A DNA stretch of 64,000 nucleotides from Angiostrongylus vasorum. Taxonomy: Eukaryota; Nematoda; Chromadorea; Rhabditida; Metastrongylidae. Below are positions 32,524 through 45,733 of this stretch, piece after piece. The stretch covers positions 124,001-188,000 of the forward strand of contig JADANN010000333.1 of assembly GCA_018806985.1 (NCBI GenBank), given 5' to 3'. Position 1 is the first letter of the stretch, and each line of letters begins with the position of its first letter. Below the pieces are notes generated by a model, which did no database searches, had not been told where the DNA came from, and saw only the letters and a program-made list of their open reading frames with translations. Position numbers and translations under genes: made by a program.

Positions 32524-34514
32524 ATAGTGGAATGTTGTTATCTCTCTAATGTACATTTCTTGGACTATGTTATTTTAGAACGCTCCGACGTCTTCCTACT
32601 GAAATACGGGTGCTCTGTTTTTCTAAGTGTTGTTGTTATTATACAAGTAAAGTGAAACTTTGTTGTATGACACATGTCTATACCACTTCTCAGTTTTCTT
32701 TTCTTTCTTGCTGAAGGCATTTTTTAGACATTCGTCACTGAATATGCGTGTCATAATTGTATGATCTTTGATTAGTTCTTTTTTTCTTCTTTGAAAGGTC
32801 ACGCCTTAAACCAGTTACCCATTTAATTAAGTTTGCATGCAAGAGGAAAGATTTATAAAAAATAAAAAGGAATAGGTCATTCTGGCGAAGATGTCAACGA
32901 TAAAAAATACAGGATAATGGGACATCCCATTTTTTATTGGATGAGCACAAATACACAATGTCATGTACTCGTCATACCGACGAAAGGTCATCATGGTCAT
33001 TCAAGGCGATCACTAGCACTTCTAAGATTATAAACCTCCAAGACCGCCAAGTTTCCCTTCAATACGAGAACATTAAAACATGTTCAAAAGAAAAGAAAAC
33101 ATTTGCAGAGATGACAACTAATACCACTTTATGGGAAATGAATAAAGGTTTTCATGTCGAGCTGAGGAGAATTTGCCCAAGAGGTTACGTTCATCCACCA
33201 TAGTGGCCTAATTTTTACGAACAAAGCTAAAGCATATTCAATCATAAAGTCAGGATCTTCTATGCTAAATGATAATAGTAAGGTTGCGATCGAAATCGAA
33301 TTGAGAGTTTGCGTTTGACAACTTTGTATTGACTTCCATAGGATGAGAAGCACTAGTGTTTCGCTACATAGTTTTTTAACTGCTTGTTCTTCTCAGTTTT
33401 TCTCTATTCCATCTTCTCTTCCTTGTGCAATAACTACTAGCAACAGGGCCTACAGTATCTCATACAAAGAGAAAAAATGATCAGTTTTCATTGCGGCGTT
33501 CAATTCATAGATAGAACGATAACAGGACGTTTACACTCGTACTGATTGTTCTTGCTGGTTTCCTACTAGATGTCTTACTCAGCACGAAGTCTTTTCATAA
33601 GGAAGCTCTCACCCTGCACCTCTGCGCCAGGGCACTGCATAGTGAAAGAATAGGAGAATGTTTACACTCACACTGATTTCCTTACTAGTTAACAAATAGA
33701 TGTTTCACTCAGCACATTCTTTTGCAGTGACAGTCTTATTCCGCTTGTAGGTATTCAAAAGAAAAAACCACAGAAAACTCAAAACCCATATATTTAATGA
33801 TTGCAAAACGAGCAGTTCGTCAAACATTTCAGTAGTTTGCATTTCGTCAAAGCACTCAGTAGTAGATAACCTTATATAGAGCGCAATGTCCATCAACTAC
33901 AAGCTCTGTTCCTCACAATTTCAAATGTGAATAACTTATGATAAAGGGACACCTCTAAGTCAAGTAACCCCCTTCTCCATTCCAGCGGTGCTGCCTCCAA
34001 CGGCTTCGACATGCTATTACGAAGGCGCTTATCGGAAGAAGGAGCAATTGCGGACCATCGATTCAGATCAACGCAGTTGTGAAGGCGAGAGTGCCGAAAC
34101 GTTAGCCGAATTAACTTCTTGAACCTGGTGTCAACTGAATCATGTGGAAAATTACTGACTATAATCATCGAAGTTTAATTGAAGTCGGTCTCTAAAATAA
34201 CGTATAATACATAAAACATACTGAAAACAATGAAATAGGATGGACACGAGAATGAAGCCGAGAGATCTGAAGATGGCGTCGTCGAAATGACGACGGACGA
34301 CAGACGGCAGACTAGTAAGAACACTGTAAGACTGACACCAATTCACTAGAGTAAGTTCGTCGTCGGAGAACAGCACGAGAACACCGAACACAATGATCTT
34401 GTCCTCTGTGTGGTGAAGTAAAGATGAAGAGTTCCCGAGTGTCCGGATAGTGGTGTGCGTAATCGCGTCGCCGACCGCGTCGCTGTCCGTCGTCTATCAA
34501 TTCAGTTACATTCG
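32524..34514. other. intergenic spacer between crumbs and the membrane-protein gene
   Basis: Contains the crumbs 3' untranslated region and the 5' region of the next gene. A near-duplicate TTTACACTC(G/A)(T/C)ACTGATT segment occurs at about 33529 and 33660, suggesting a small local duplication. A hammerhead-like fragment lies at 34073-34108. The last 250 bases before 34515 are richer in CpG (for example GTCGCCGACCGCGTCGCTGT) than their surroundings and may be promoter or 5' UTR. Confidence 0.5.
34073..34108 (+). repeat. hammerhead-like fragment of the PLE-end family
   Basis: GAAGGCGAGAGTGCCGAAAC followed by GTTAGCC gives a pairing hairpin (GGCG...UGCC), an intact GAAAC box and the downstream strand. 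The upstream CUGANGA box is damaged (GUUGUGA). The preceding ATTGCGGACCATCGATTCAG resembles the sequence next to the motif in the foldback at 28662. Confidence 0.5.
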
Positions 34515-37500
34515 ATGACGATGCGCAGCCGTATGCTGACCGTCGACGGACTCATCTCGGCTGTCGTGGGTATAGTCTTATTCATCGCACCTCATCTTAT
34601 CGCTGATTTCGTCCTTGTGAGTTATCTTACATTTATGACATCACATCACTTTCACCGTTATTTGTTCGACTTTTTTCTTTAAAAAGCACTCTTTACCCGA
34701 CATAAAAAAAAGTCGCCTTCTCATTTGATACGGTCTTCAGAATTGATAGAGTGCTCATTCTAAGACGTTTCTGAGGTTTACAATGAGAACACCTGAACGA
34801 TGAGAGTTCTAGTGGATAAATTTACCGCCATGAGAAAGTGACCATTGAAAGGGTTCACAATGTCCAATGACATGTCCTCTTAACAAAACGTTTCTGATTC
34901 GTTTTGACCCTGATGTTCGAGTAAAACTTGATTTCTATTCTTTTTTGTGGTCATGACCTTCCATTTATCGATTATGATTATATGGTATACGATGGTAGTG
35001 TTGGTTTCTTTCTAACAAGGAAGTAGAGTGATCATCTTCTTTGTTATCAATGAAGTGATGGAGTGGTCGCATTTGTACTTGTCCTGCGTTACAATAAGAA
35101 TTTATGGACTGTATTACAGTGTCAAGGTAGATTAGCAATTTAGAGGTAACACGTGAGGTTTTTCTTTATGTGTGTCACATCGTAACGAAAGCTCATTGAT
35201 TTGGTCTGACCTCCCACCAGTTCGTTGACTCATGCAAAGTAGTTGCGCGTTCTACTTTAGGAATAAACGCCGATGAATCATTCCATCTTTTATATTTCCT
35301 CCTCGACCATATCACCGGAAAACACCTAGATTTGTGTTTTATGCCTTATATTCGTGCTTTTCTTGACCGCTAGAGCGATGATTGCGAGAAGACTGCTTCT
35401 TCAGGTGGTCATGAAGCGCACATTGTCCTAGTAGAGGGGAGGCCAGATAGTGAAATTTTTAGTTACACATGAAGTCTTATATTCTTCTGTGTCTTCGAGA
35501 AGTATTACTAGTCGACGAAATTGTTCCTCAGTTCAGTTCCACTGTAGTAATCTAAGAGTTGCTCTTCTGATGAGAATAGGGTAGCCCACATTGCGCCAAT
35601 TAAGTGGAATTGATTCCAGTGTTTCGGATAGAAAGCGTCGTTGTAGGCTGGTTTTGTAGCTATTTATAGGATAAGTTGTTAACCCGTTCTCATGAAGTGT
35701 AGGAATCCACCATTTGTTTCTCTCGATAGGGATCGTTCTCTATGTAGGTGCTCTGCTTTGTTTTGTTCTTAATAACTACTAACCACGTCGTTGTTTCCAC
35801 GTTACAACAAATCAGGTTTCCCGATAACCAATTGTCCACAAACTGGAGTACTTGAGAATTTGTAGAGTTGAGAGAAATACAGAGGACATGTTGAAATATC
35901 ATTTTAAGAGTGTAAGTAACTTTTCCGAAGAGTTTTCTATTTCTAAATTTGTGTAAAATTTATACGGTATGTGCAAATATCAGCTGTTTTTTGGAGAACC
36001 GCAGCATCGTGTTCTACGAAATCCCAAGCGTTCAATCCCTTCCATGCTTGAAATATACCCTCTACGAAAAAAAGGGAACAAAAGAAACCGCGTGAAGTAG
36101 GTATTATGGACTCCGACGAATCAGATCCTTCTCATCACTATAGAATGGCAAAAATTTGTGCGTCGTTGGTTAAGATTTCTCGATGCTATGGTTTTCATTG
36201 CAACTAGTAAACTTCACTATGAGGTGAAATGTGTTTCTCTAAACGTAAAAAGCTCAAGTATTTTCTGGCAACCATGTGTTGAAATTAATGCATAGTCTTG
36301 ATTGCGCTCATCACTCGTATACAACTGTTAAGCTATAAGGACATCTTCTATTTCTTAGAGACACTTGCATCTTCTTAAATTCTGCTCCGCCTTTGTTGTC
36401 ACTCTTCATCAACACTTGTCATGAGGAAAAATCGGCTGATCTATGCTTAGAATTTGATGCATGTAATAAAGCAGTGTACGAATGAGGGAATATTTCCCTA
36501 CACCCGAAAGTACGAAGCTCGGCATTCTAACATGTGTATGTGTGCTAGACAGGATGGCCGATGATCGTTTCGTGACTATCAAGTGCTCATCAGACTTTCG
36601 TAACGCTGACTAAAGTTTCGAGATAGTCCTCAAAAAAGAGTCGTTGTTAGAATTCTGCTTTTCATTTGGTTTCTTCTCTCACTAAAAGTCGTTGGTACGC
36701 GCGTTAGTACAACTGCACTGTGTTCTTAGACTGTGTTCAATAAATAAATCGACCGATGGATTTATTGTTGGTAGAAATGAGCAAAAGAAGGAAAGAAAGA
36801 AGAAAAGATTTGACTTCTCTTCGTTTACAGAATCACCAAATGCGACACCCTCCCACTTGGTTTGGGTTTTTTTTCAAAGCATGTGTTTGTGTGCCTTGCG
36901 AGTAATAGTCATAGCTCGTGGGTTTTACTTTAAAAGATATTAACTGCTATATTTGGTACTGGAGATGCTTCAGTTTTCATAATGTTGTCAATAACTAGAT
37001 CTTAAGAGAAGGAATCTCGGTTTATTTTTCTTCAGTGGTAATGGTTGAGTCCATAGAATAGCATTGAAGGTGGTCAAGACGGATATTTTATTTTTCCATT
37101 ATTTAATCCATATCACTCCTGTAGATAGCGGGAATCCTCCCAACAGTTTACCGCCTCATCGTGGCTGGGAGGTGTTCCTGGTTGTCGGACTGCGATGTAC
37201 AGCGGGGGGATTCGTCCCACTGGCAGGGTCTCCCAAGCTGAGGAGTCCGGCGTTTCCATCAGGAAGCCTAGCTAAGAGTAAACCAATACCAGGGCCCACC
37301 ACCGTCCTGGTACCAAAGTCGGATGGTGGTAAATCTCCCTCTGATCCACAAGGGCTGCGACTGCCTGTCGTGGTGACGACCTGGGGCAGACTTTGGCCAG
37401 GCTGTCCTCGGGATTCCAGAGAACCACAATGGCTTAACCAGCAAATCTCCGAAAGTGGTGATTATGCTGGGGCTGGCACAACTAATGATGACGGGCCGTT

Positions 37501-40500
37501 CAAGTATCAAGTATCAAGTAAGATAGCGGGAATACTTTCTTCTTCAACGTCGCTAAATGCTAAACATTACACTCATATGTTTTCGAACTGCGATTGTTCA
37601 ATGTGATTTCTACTTTTTCTATAGTCATTTTCCGTCCGTGACTTTTCAAAACACTGCAGCGTCCGTTTCGGGAAGATTTTGATCTTTAAAACGAGAAGTC
37701 AAGGTGTCAGGCACTGCTTCTTATAACGATTATAAGGAACCATACGAAAACCTGCATTTCATCATGGTATGTTCACATGTACAGTTGATGTTCTCACACT
37801 AATAAAATGGAGTTCGTTTCATGGGGCTGTGTCATAGTAGTCAGAACTTCTTGGTTATGTTGTGATTTGAATATGGTGCTCACAACGAAATCGCTATCGG
37901 AGTACTGTTAATTTATGAGGTGGGATTTACTTACGGAGTAGAACTTCGCCATTATCATTTTGCTATCACTATGGAAGGTCTAACTAATAACTAACTAATC
38001 TCCTCTTCGTCCAGTAGAACTGGTAGCGGGTATAGCAGAAAGGTAGCTAACGTCTTTCGAATCTGCGAAAGCCACCGGGTATCTGTACTGGCGATTTCAC
38101 AGCGCCTTAGCAAGGTAACCTCGGCACTTAGAGGGAAAAGCGAAAAGGTCACCCTTTGATACACCAGTCTCAGCGACTTTCCATTTATGCGTTTCCGTCT
38201 ACAGCGTAGGCCACTGAGACACTCAGTGAGATATCATCAAAAAATTGGTTGCATAGTTCGTTATTGGAACAAAATGAGCAAATTCACGTCACACCACGTA
38301 GACTGTTTGTTGTATTCTAGCCAACACACTAAAAGCACCCTTCCGCCTCTAGTCTTCACATTCTGTTAGGGAAGGGTAGCTTGAAGTTGTTGTTCTGGCG
38401 ACGAAAAGGGCGTAAATACCGACATACGCTAATTAACTACATTGCCGTTATTATCCACGAAAAGAAGATTCGAAGATTCCATCGTGAAATGTTGGCGCTG
38501 TTGATTTCACCGTGTATTCATGTGTGGTTTTCATGTCGACTCATACAAGATCCCATCATTTGGCGTGGACATCTTCCGTTTTTACACTGGCGTGAAATTA
38601 AGATCTTTATCATCACTTGCTACTCAGGGACTTCCTTAGCTGATGAAGGCGAAATAAATGCATTCGTTATTCTGATAAACGGAATCGGATGACAGCAAAG
38701 TTATAAATTATTGTAATGTACCACTATAAAAAAGTATAAAGGTTAAAGCTCTCGGCGTTCATCAATCCCAGAGAACTGCGCCATGCATTTGATTTCATTA
38801 AGCACCGTTGGAGGTGGTTGAATGCATATCTGGTCTTAACAATGACTTGCGGTTTCCAACCGATGTATTGAGCCAGTCTATCCTCTCAGACAAGTCTAAT
38901 CTCAATTTTCCAACTCCGGAGGGATTAAAGACTTGGTCAGCCTTGTGCGTGGAGGTCGATCCCTGTGTATTGCAGGGCGCCTCCGACCACTGCGCTACAC
39001 ACCCATTTCTGTACTACTACACTATATCGCAAATTTTTTTGTTGAACTCTAGCGCAAGATGAAATGAAGTGAAGAAGAGTTACAGGAAAGGAGATGTTTT
39101 GAATGAGAAGCCGAAGTGAGAAGGTTAACCGTGAATAGTCATTCTTTAAAATGGGAATCTTCACTGGGCGCAGAAATGAATTTACGGTTCATTTAATTTG
39201 GAAGTCGTTTACTTCCTTATAAACAGGAATTGGTACGTTCATGACTCTACTGTACTGCCATCGTTTTCCTCAAATTAGAAAAAGAAAAAACGAGACTCAA
39301 TTAAGAAAAGGCGAGTATCTACCCTCTGGATGAAACATTTTTCGTAGTAACTGGCTATTCGAATGAAACCCGAATAAACGGACTTCAGTTTAGTCATCTC
39401 AAATAGTTGCTCAATAGGACGAGAGAATGAAGATGGATCGAACTGGAATACACCTGACAGTTCCTAATATTACTGTACAGTAAACGGCGAAGCAGAATGA
39501 GTGGTGTTTAGTCCTCTCGAAGAACCCACCAATCAACTTCGGGACGAAACTGTGTTTCCAGTTGGAATAAATAGTACTCCTAGAGCTCTGCTGTGCAGTT
39601 GAGATCCCTATTAAATACCTCAACCACTACGAGAACATACGTAACAGTCAAGATCTCTCGAATGACTTTTTTTTCTGATACATAACCTACTCACAAACCA
39701 CCGAGTGAAATTTCGCATATCAAGCGTCAGAAAGCTACTACTTATCATCATTTTTAACACGAATATACATCGGAAGTGCAATGTTTGTGATCGCATAATA
39801 AGAAGAGTTGACGACAGATGGACAAGAAGATCCGAAGAGAATACAAACATCCTTTATGAAGAATACGCAGTGTTTCACCTTACGTCAACATTTGTATTCG
39901 TAACTTTAAAGATTTTATGGAGACTGAGTTTATGGATACTGAAGTGATAATCTTGAACGTCGTCATGCTCGAAGCAAACCTCTATAATAGGCGAAGATTC
40001 AGACGGAAGAAAAAAAAATGGGAAAAGTTGCCAGAAGAATCCTAAATAAGTAGAATTTATACTTTTATGCAGTTAAAAAGTGCGTTAGGGTCGGATAACA
40101 CGATCGTAGTGATGCCGATCTTCACGAGCACGGCACTGGTTTGCCCTCGCTCCGGAGTCAGCAAGCCTGTCATCCCTGTGTGGTTAGGAAATTGGTACTG
40201 GACTTGTCTGGGAAAAAGTCGCTCTCTGCAATTCAAGTGGCAGTGCCCCTAGCCGGCTTATCTCATAACTCCAAGGAGAGTCGACTCGACCAGCATTCTA
40301 CGACATTCAAGATAAAATGAGAATCCCCAAACAGCAGCCGAAGCCACACGTAAAATTTAGGAGACCTTTGCGGACGATGGATGCAAGGAAACAAATCGAA
40401 TGTGAGAAATTCTGGGATCCGCACAGTAGATGTGAAAGACGGGTCGTGTAAAAAAAATGAATCAAATTTTTACGTTGTTGTTGAATCAGAGCTCGCTTTC

Positions 40501-43500
40501 TTTCATTCTTAAAAAAACTTCTGATAATATCAGAGATGCGATCACAGCTTTTTATTAAGATATTTAATGCGCAGTTACCATTTTGAAGTACTTGATATAG
40601 AAATTGTGGTCTTCAGACAGGGTTATTTCTCGTTTTCCAGTCATATCGTTTTTATGGGAGTTGAAACACTTTGTTATGGATAGCAGAATAGCTTATGTAA
40701 TTGTCATGAATTGACACTTAGTACTTTACCACTTCCAAATCAGTCCATTACAATTTGATCCAGTTTTTCTTTTTGCACAGATTTTACATCATTGTTCACA
40801 GAGGCGGAAATCCGACGGTGTTCATTGGCACTTGGTGCGATGTATTGGCGGTCAGATCATTGCAGGAGCGTTTGTCAGCTTGCGTTTCCGTCGGGGCAAC
40901 CGTACCACACATACAGTATGCTATCTGCTGCGTATCATCCCATGTATAATTTACCTTATGCTTGTGTTCCAATGTCGCTCTATGACTCCGAATTTGATAC
41001 CACCAGCATACCTTGAGATTGCGAAGATGGTTCTGATTGTGGGCTTGGTTGCTAATGTTACACTACTCGTAACATCCGGTTGGCATATTGGTACGTTATT
41101 AAGGAATAATAGCAGTAAACGAAAGGAGAGCCACAAGAAGATGTTTTGCCAAAATCATCGTAATCCATTAAATAATGAACACGTCAATTGTTTGACTGAT
41201 AACTTCCAGTATTGGATCTGTTTTGCATGTTTGATCTTACTTTATAAAAAATAAGTATGATGGAAATTTTTTGCTATAAAATGAAATAAAGTGGTTCACT
41301 TGAATGGGAGATTTTCAAATGTTCGTGTTTATCTTCTTTCTCTTGCGATAATTTTTATTCATTTTCATGCTTAAAGCATTTAAAACATACTTTGTGAAAA
41401 AATCGATCAACATCTCCTGTTTAGTTTCTTTCTAGCATGGGCTTCAATCCATGTGCGATTCACTTTGTCTTGAAAAAAGGTTCCGTTGCATTTTAGCTAT
41501 TACAGGGACGACATTAGTTCCGGGTAACAGGATTGGAAACTGCCTTTATCAGATGGATACTATCGCATCAATTTGTATAGGCTGTGCATGGTTGACGTTT
41601 CCGAAGTGGTTGTTGCATAAGCAGGTATGAAAACAAATAACGTTTTAATAAACTCTACAATGTTGCTGGTGGATATGGTAACGCTTTTTCACTGATTCTA
41701 AGCATGAATCTCAGTTCCATCATCGTTAAGACACCAATGTTGGATGGCTGACTGTAATTGTTACTGGTGTTCTATTTCGGTGGAAAGTGTTTACGTGAGA
41801 TGCATTTCGGTAGGACGTGGTGAACTATTGTTTCTATAATTATTCTGAGGTGGGAGTCAAGCGTTCGGCCTTGATCTATCGCTTTCATAGGGCTGCGCCT
41901 TGTATTCGACTCAGTTTACAACACTGTATCACCTGCATAAGCTGTAGTCCCGTTGATCGTCGAGTGATTCGAGCGGGCGCCAGTAAATCTTCCATTTTTC
42001 CCTGTCGCGTGCAACAGTAGCCCAGTGGGCTCTGCTCGCTCTATGGACTCGTCGAGAATCATATCTTTCTTCTAGGTTTTTCGTGAACAACTCTGACCAT
42101 CGAGTCGGTGGTCTTTTTGCAGTACGTTTGACATCCCGAAGAATCCAGTCACTAACGGCTCTCGTCCATTGGTTGTCATTCATACACTTTACATGTCCGG
42201 CCCACCTTATATTCGACTGTTTGGCGTAGAGAACGGCATCTTTGATTTTTTGATCGTTGACGCACGTCGGAGCTTCGGATCCCATTCCTTAGTTGTGTGA
42301 AACGGGATGCTCCTAGCATCGTCCTTTCGACTGCGCGTTCGATAACGCTGAGTGATCTTCCATCCTGCTTACGCAGCAACCAGGTTTCTGACGCATGCCT
42401 TAGGGCAGGAAGTAGCGTTGAGTCGAAAAGGTGGGCACGGAATCGGGTGTTCTTTGTTCTCTTCACTACAATCTCGACGCTCTTGAAAGCTCCCTAAGCC
42501 GCTCGTTTCGTTCTGCTCAGCTCTGGAGCTAAGTCGTTCATCATATTGATTTCCCCACCTAGACAGAGATAACCGGAGCATTCGGCGATATTCATTCCGT
42601 TGAGCGTGAATGGGGCATGCGAAACCAATCCCTTTCTTCATGGACATCGTTTTTGTGAGATTTAGTCGAAGACCAATCTTTCCACAGGTTTTATCAAAGT
42701 CGGTAAGCATACGGTCCGCTTGCCTAATGTTTGATGTTATAAGGACGAAGTCATCAGCAAAGCGAAGATGATGTAACTGCCGACCATCAATTTTCACTCC
42801 CATATTGTTCCATTCCAATGTTCGAATGACGTTCTGGAGGGTGGCGGTAAATGATTTTGGCGAGATGGTATCGCCTTGCCCCACTCCTCTTTTGACGTCA
42901 ACGTTAATATCGTTGTAGAATGTGAAATTTTTATTGTGAAATTTTTTGTATAGCTCACGAAGAATCTTTATGTACTGAGTAGGTGCTGCTTGACTATCAA
43001 GGGCTTCCATGACTGCTTCTATCTCATTTGAATCAAAGGCCTTCTGTAAATCGATGAAAGTGAGACAGAGTGGTTTCATGTGGTCCATCGTACTAAATAC
43101 TTTTCGAAACCCTGCTTGCTGACATGGCTGTCCTTCGTCCAGTGTTCTGTCAATCCTGTTTAGGATGACTCGAGTGGAAAGTTTGCAGACGACAGACAAC
43201 AAGCAGATTGGGCGATACTTACCGAAATCTTGTAGGTCACCCTTCTTGAACAATAACGCGGTCTTGCTGGTCTTCCATTGAGTAGGGACCTTGCATTCAG
43301 GCAGGTAACGTGTGAAGAGCCGAGCCAGTGTGTATACGAGGACTGGCGGAAGGTTCTTCAGGTGTTCTGGTGTTATCTATCCGGACCTGGTTCTGTTCGA
43401 TTACTCACCGACGAAATGGCATGTCGGATTTCGGAAGGGAGAACCGGTGGTACAACATATCCATCCTCGTTTATTTCATATGACGGTAGGTGGACGTGGC

Positions 43501-45733
43501 AATCGAAGAGATTTGAGTACTATTCGTGAATGACTTTCTCCATTGCCTTTCTGGACGCTGTTACTGTTCCGTCTGGGCGTCGAAGTGCAATCATGTTAGT
43601 CTTGTAATTGGCTAAGCTTCAGTGGGCTTTGCGAATGCTTTTCCCTGCCTCTGCAGCTTCAACCATTACTGGTGCTATTCTCTCTTTAAGATCTTCTTTT
43701 TACCGCCTGTCTGCATTGTTTTGCAATTTCGGACGTTAGCTCGCGGTTGCCTGCAGCTCGTGAGATTCTACGCTGGCGTGTCATATCGAATGTTTGTGGA
43801 GACTGACGTCACTTGGCAACTTTCGAACTCTCAGCTTTCATAACGCTAACGTGGAGATGTTGAATTAACCGATCGTCGATGTTGTCGACAACTGCATCTT
43901 CCCAACAGCCTACTAATGAATTGAATAAGTCCCCACTTTGTGGTGGTTGTGGTACTTCGGTTTTTGAATTTAGCGGCTTTTTTCTCCTTACCGCGAGAAG
44001 TAGAATCTTACACGGAGGAGGTGATGGTCTGATCCCGTGTAGAATTTTGTGACAACAGCGACATCGGTTAGACAGAAGCTTCCAGTTTACTATGATGTGG
44101 TCTACTTCGTTATGGTATCCCTCCACTGCGAGACTCGCAAGTCCAACGCTTTTGGTGGTGTTTTAGGAATTGCGAGTTACCATGGATAGTCTTGGTCTTC
44201 ATGATAAACTCAGAGAGCCAATCACACTGTTTGTTCCATTCTAATCCGTGGGTCCCAATGTAACATTTTCAGTCGTTCTTCTTGCTCCAATCTTATCGTC
44301 GAAATCTCCAATGATGACCTTGAAGAATGTATGGCCTTTTCTGTAGAACTACTCCAAGTCCATGTAGAACGCTTCGACTTCTTCTTCGTCATAGTTTGAT
44401 GGCGGCGCATAAACGACGAAGATTGTCAAAGCCGGTATTGATCCACATATTTTCAATCGTAAACGTCCGATTCGGGTTGTAAGCTGTTGGAATGAATCGA
44501 TGTTGATGGACAAACTCGTGTTGACGAGAACGCCGACGCCGCTGACTCCTCTAATGTCGCATGTTCCGAGGAACAGTTCTTCTCCGGTGTCATAGACGGC
44601 GTTGAATGGGGTGGCATAGTCTTGTCTCGGCCAGGCGGATGACGTCGTACCTTATCCTTCTTGCCTGTATGAGCAAGTCTTCTATCGAGGACTCGGATGC
44701 AAGTGTAAGTGCATTGTAGGTACTGGTCGTCGCCGTAGTTCTTCGTGATCCAGGCAGCTTCCATTGACCCTGAGATTTTAGCAGCCTCTCCGTACTCGTC
44801 CTACCCAACACTGCCAAATTGAGGGGCTCTTTCGGGGACAGGGGAATGAGGCCCGTTTTTTTAAACTGTTTAACATTTTGATACCCACGTATAGCTTGCT
44901 CTGCTCTGAACGTGAGGGGTTGGGTATACTCACGGCTAGCTTGCCAGGCTCTCCCAGAGTGGACATGGAGCTTATTTGTTGGAGGCGGCTTCTAACCGCC
45001 CCCCATATACTTCTCTGTCCCTTGATTGCAGGCTTTTGGCCGAATTGACTCATAGAATACAAACCGCATAAACTATAACGCACCCACGCACGCATGCATG
45101 GGAACGCCTAGCAAATACAGGAAGTGTGTGCCAAATCGGCGCAGCAGAAGAGGGAGTCCATCCCCTGGATCCACCTGCGTCTCAGGGAAGCAAAGGTCGC
45201 TTTTGGTCCTCGATTAACCCCCCTATCCGCCACCTGAGGATGCACCACGTAGCCTTGCGACTAACCGGCTCGATATCCCTCATATGAGTGAGATCCGTGG
45301 GTATACAGCACTGTAGAGATGATGTAATGCATATTTGGCCTACATGATGACCTAGGTAGCATATCGATCGATCAAATCGGTATCCTTATGCCTCTACACA
45401 GCTTTGGTTCTAATTTACCAACCACGAAGGGATCTGGAGCTTAGTTTGCCTGAGTCGCGGGATCGAGGCCATGACCATGTGCATCACAGGGCAGCTTTAA
45501 TACTTTCGATACATGCTTTCTTCATCAATATAGTATCAATTCTATTTAAGAAAACTACCATAAAAACGTTTAGAGTCTAGTTGATCTAGGTTATGGTATC
45601 GTTAGATGAATCACATGAACTTTGTGGTCGGATCATGGGTGGACTTTTCGTAACATCTTACGTAGTATCAGCACACGCACTATACTGGACGAGCAATGCG
45701 GACAAAATGGTGACGCTGGATGGTCGAGTAGTG
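34515..45733 (+). CDS. multi-pass membrane protein with internal duplication (four exons found)
   Basis: I do not recognise the family. Exons 34515-34616, 40802-41090 (or from 40781, same frame), 41506-41624 and 45590-45733 join in phase into about 218 residues and end at a good donor (GTG|GTAGGT), so more exons probably follow. At least six hydrophobic spans are visible: [58 protein letters not shown], the span around [14 protein letters not shown], and [16 protein letters not shown]. The first half ([10 protein letters not shown]...P...[14 protein letters not shown]) is echoed by the last part ([10 protein letters not shown]...P...[13 protein letters not shown]), pointing to an internal repeat. 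It is probably an integral membrane protein; no function is proposed. The start is the first ATG of a short reading frame opening the hydrophobic N-terminus. An earlier ATG at 34455 is in frame. Confidence 0.7.
34617..37124. other. long first intron of the membrane-protein gene, left part
   Basis: AT-rich intron without a supported exon, RNA gene or recognised repeat copy. The open frame 36692-36943 is low-complexity Lys/Arg-rich sequence. Confidence 0.4.
37125..37518 (+). repeat. family E repeat with (ATCAAGT)n tail
   Basis: Sense copy, highly similar to 25232-25620 along its whole length, ending GGGCCGTTCAAGTATCAAGT. A 180-codon open frame runs through it by chance; the same frame is interrupted in the copy at 25232. 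Confidence 0.8.
37519..38744. other. intron sequence, nothing recognised
   Basis: Continuation of the long first intron of the membrane-protein gene. No supported exon or repeat family is visible; the 103-codon open frame at 38381-38692 has no recognisable features. Confidence 0.4.
38745..39008 (-). repeat. family C tRNA-derived SINE
   Basis: Antisense copy with the AT-rich tail side at 38730-38745, CGCCATGCATTTGATTTCAT, and a head reading GTGTAGCGCAGTGGTCGGAGG on the minus strand. It lies in the long intron of the membrane-protein gene. Confidence 0.8.
39009..40082. other. intron sequence, nothing recognised
   Basis: AT-rich, without supported genes. Antisense open frames at 39411-39623 and 39620-39850 show no family resemblance. 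Confidence 0.4.
40083..40460 (+). repeat. family B tRNA-derived SINE
   Basis: Sense copy with a degraded head (GGTCGGATAACACGATCGTA) and an intact body (CGACCAGCATTCTACGACAT, CAAATCGAATGTGAGAAATT), ending in an A-rich tail (GTGTAAAAAAAATG). It lies about 320 bases before the second exon of the membrane-protein gene. Confidence 0.8.
41929..45280 (-). mobile_element. RTE-type non-LTR retrotransposon, near full length, inactivated
   Basis: Antisense in the third intron of the membrane-protein gene. In element order: a probable 5' region at about 45280-44820; an endonuclease in broken frames at 44817-44220, including [15 protein letters not shown] and a trailing RLAETR; a linker; and reverse transcriptase in the frame 43253-42369, with YRPICLLSV (residues 14-22), [11 protein letters not shown] (64-74), [10 protein letters not shown] (123-132) and FADD (165-168, codons at 42761-42750). 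The C-terminal part follows at 42466-41929 ([24 protein letters not shown], ending [11 protein letters not shown]). About 3.3 kb fits RTE elements. Frameshifts split it into at least five frames, and about 15 residues are missing after STMDH compared with the copy at 56280, so it is inactive. Confidence 0.85.
45290..45510 (-). repeat. diverged family C SINE
   Basis: Antisense, between the RTE element and exon 45590. It keeps ATGCATATTTGGCC, CATATCGATCGATC and a head region with CATCACAGGGCAGCTT, in family C order. Confidence 0.55.

Noticed and set aside
37064..37606. 180-codon open frame on the plus strand
   Set aside because: It lies across a family E repeat. The frame is broken in the sister copy at 25232 and the protein resembles no family, so it is chance.
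41281..41295. AATAAA after the second exon of the membrane-protein gene
   Set aside because: Exons 3 and 4 continue the frame in phase and complete an internal repeat, so this is probably intronic, although an early polyadenylation form cannot be excluded.
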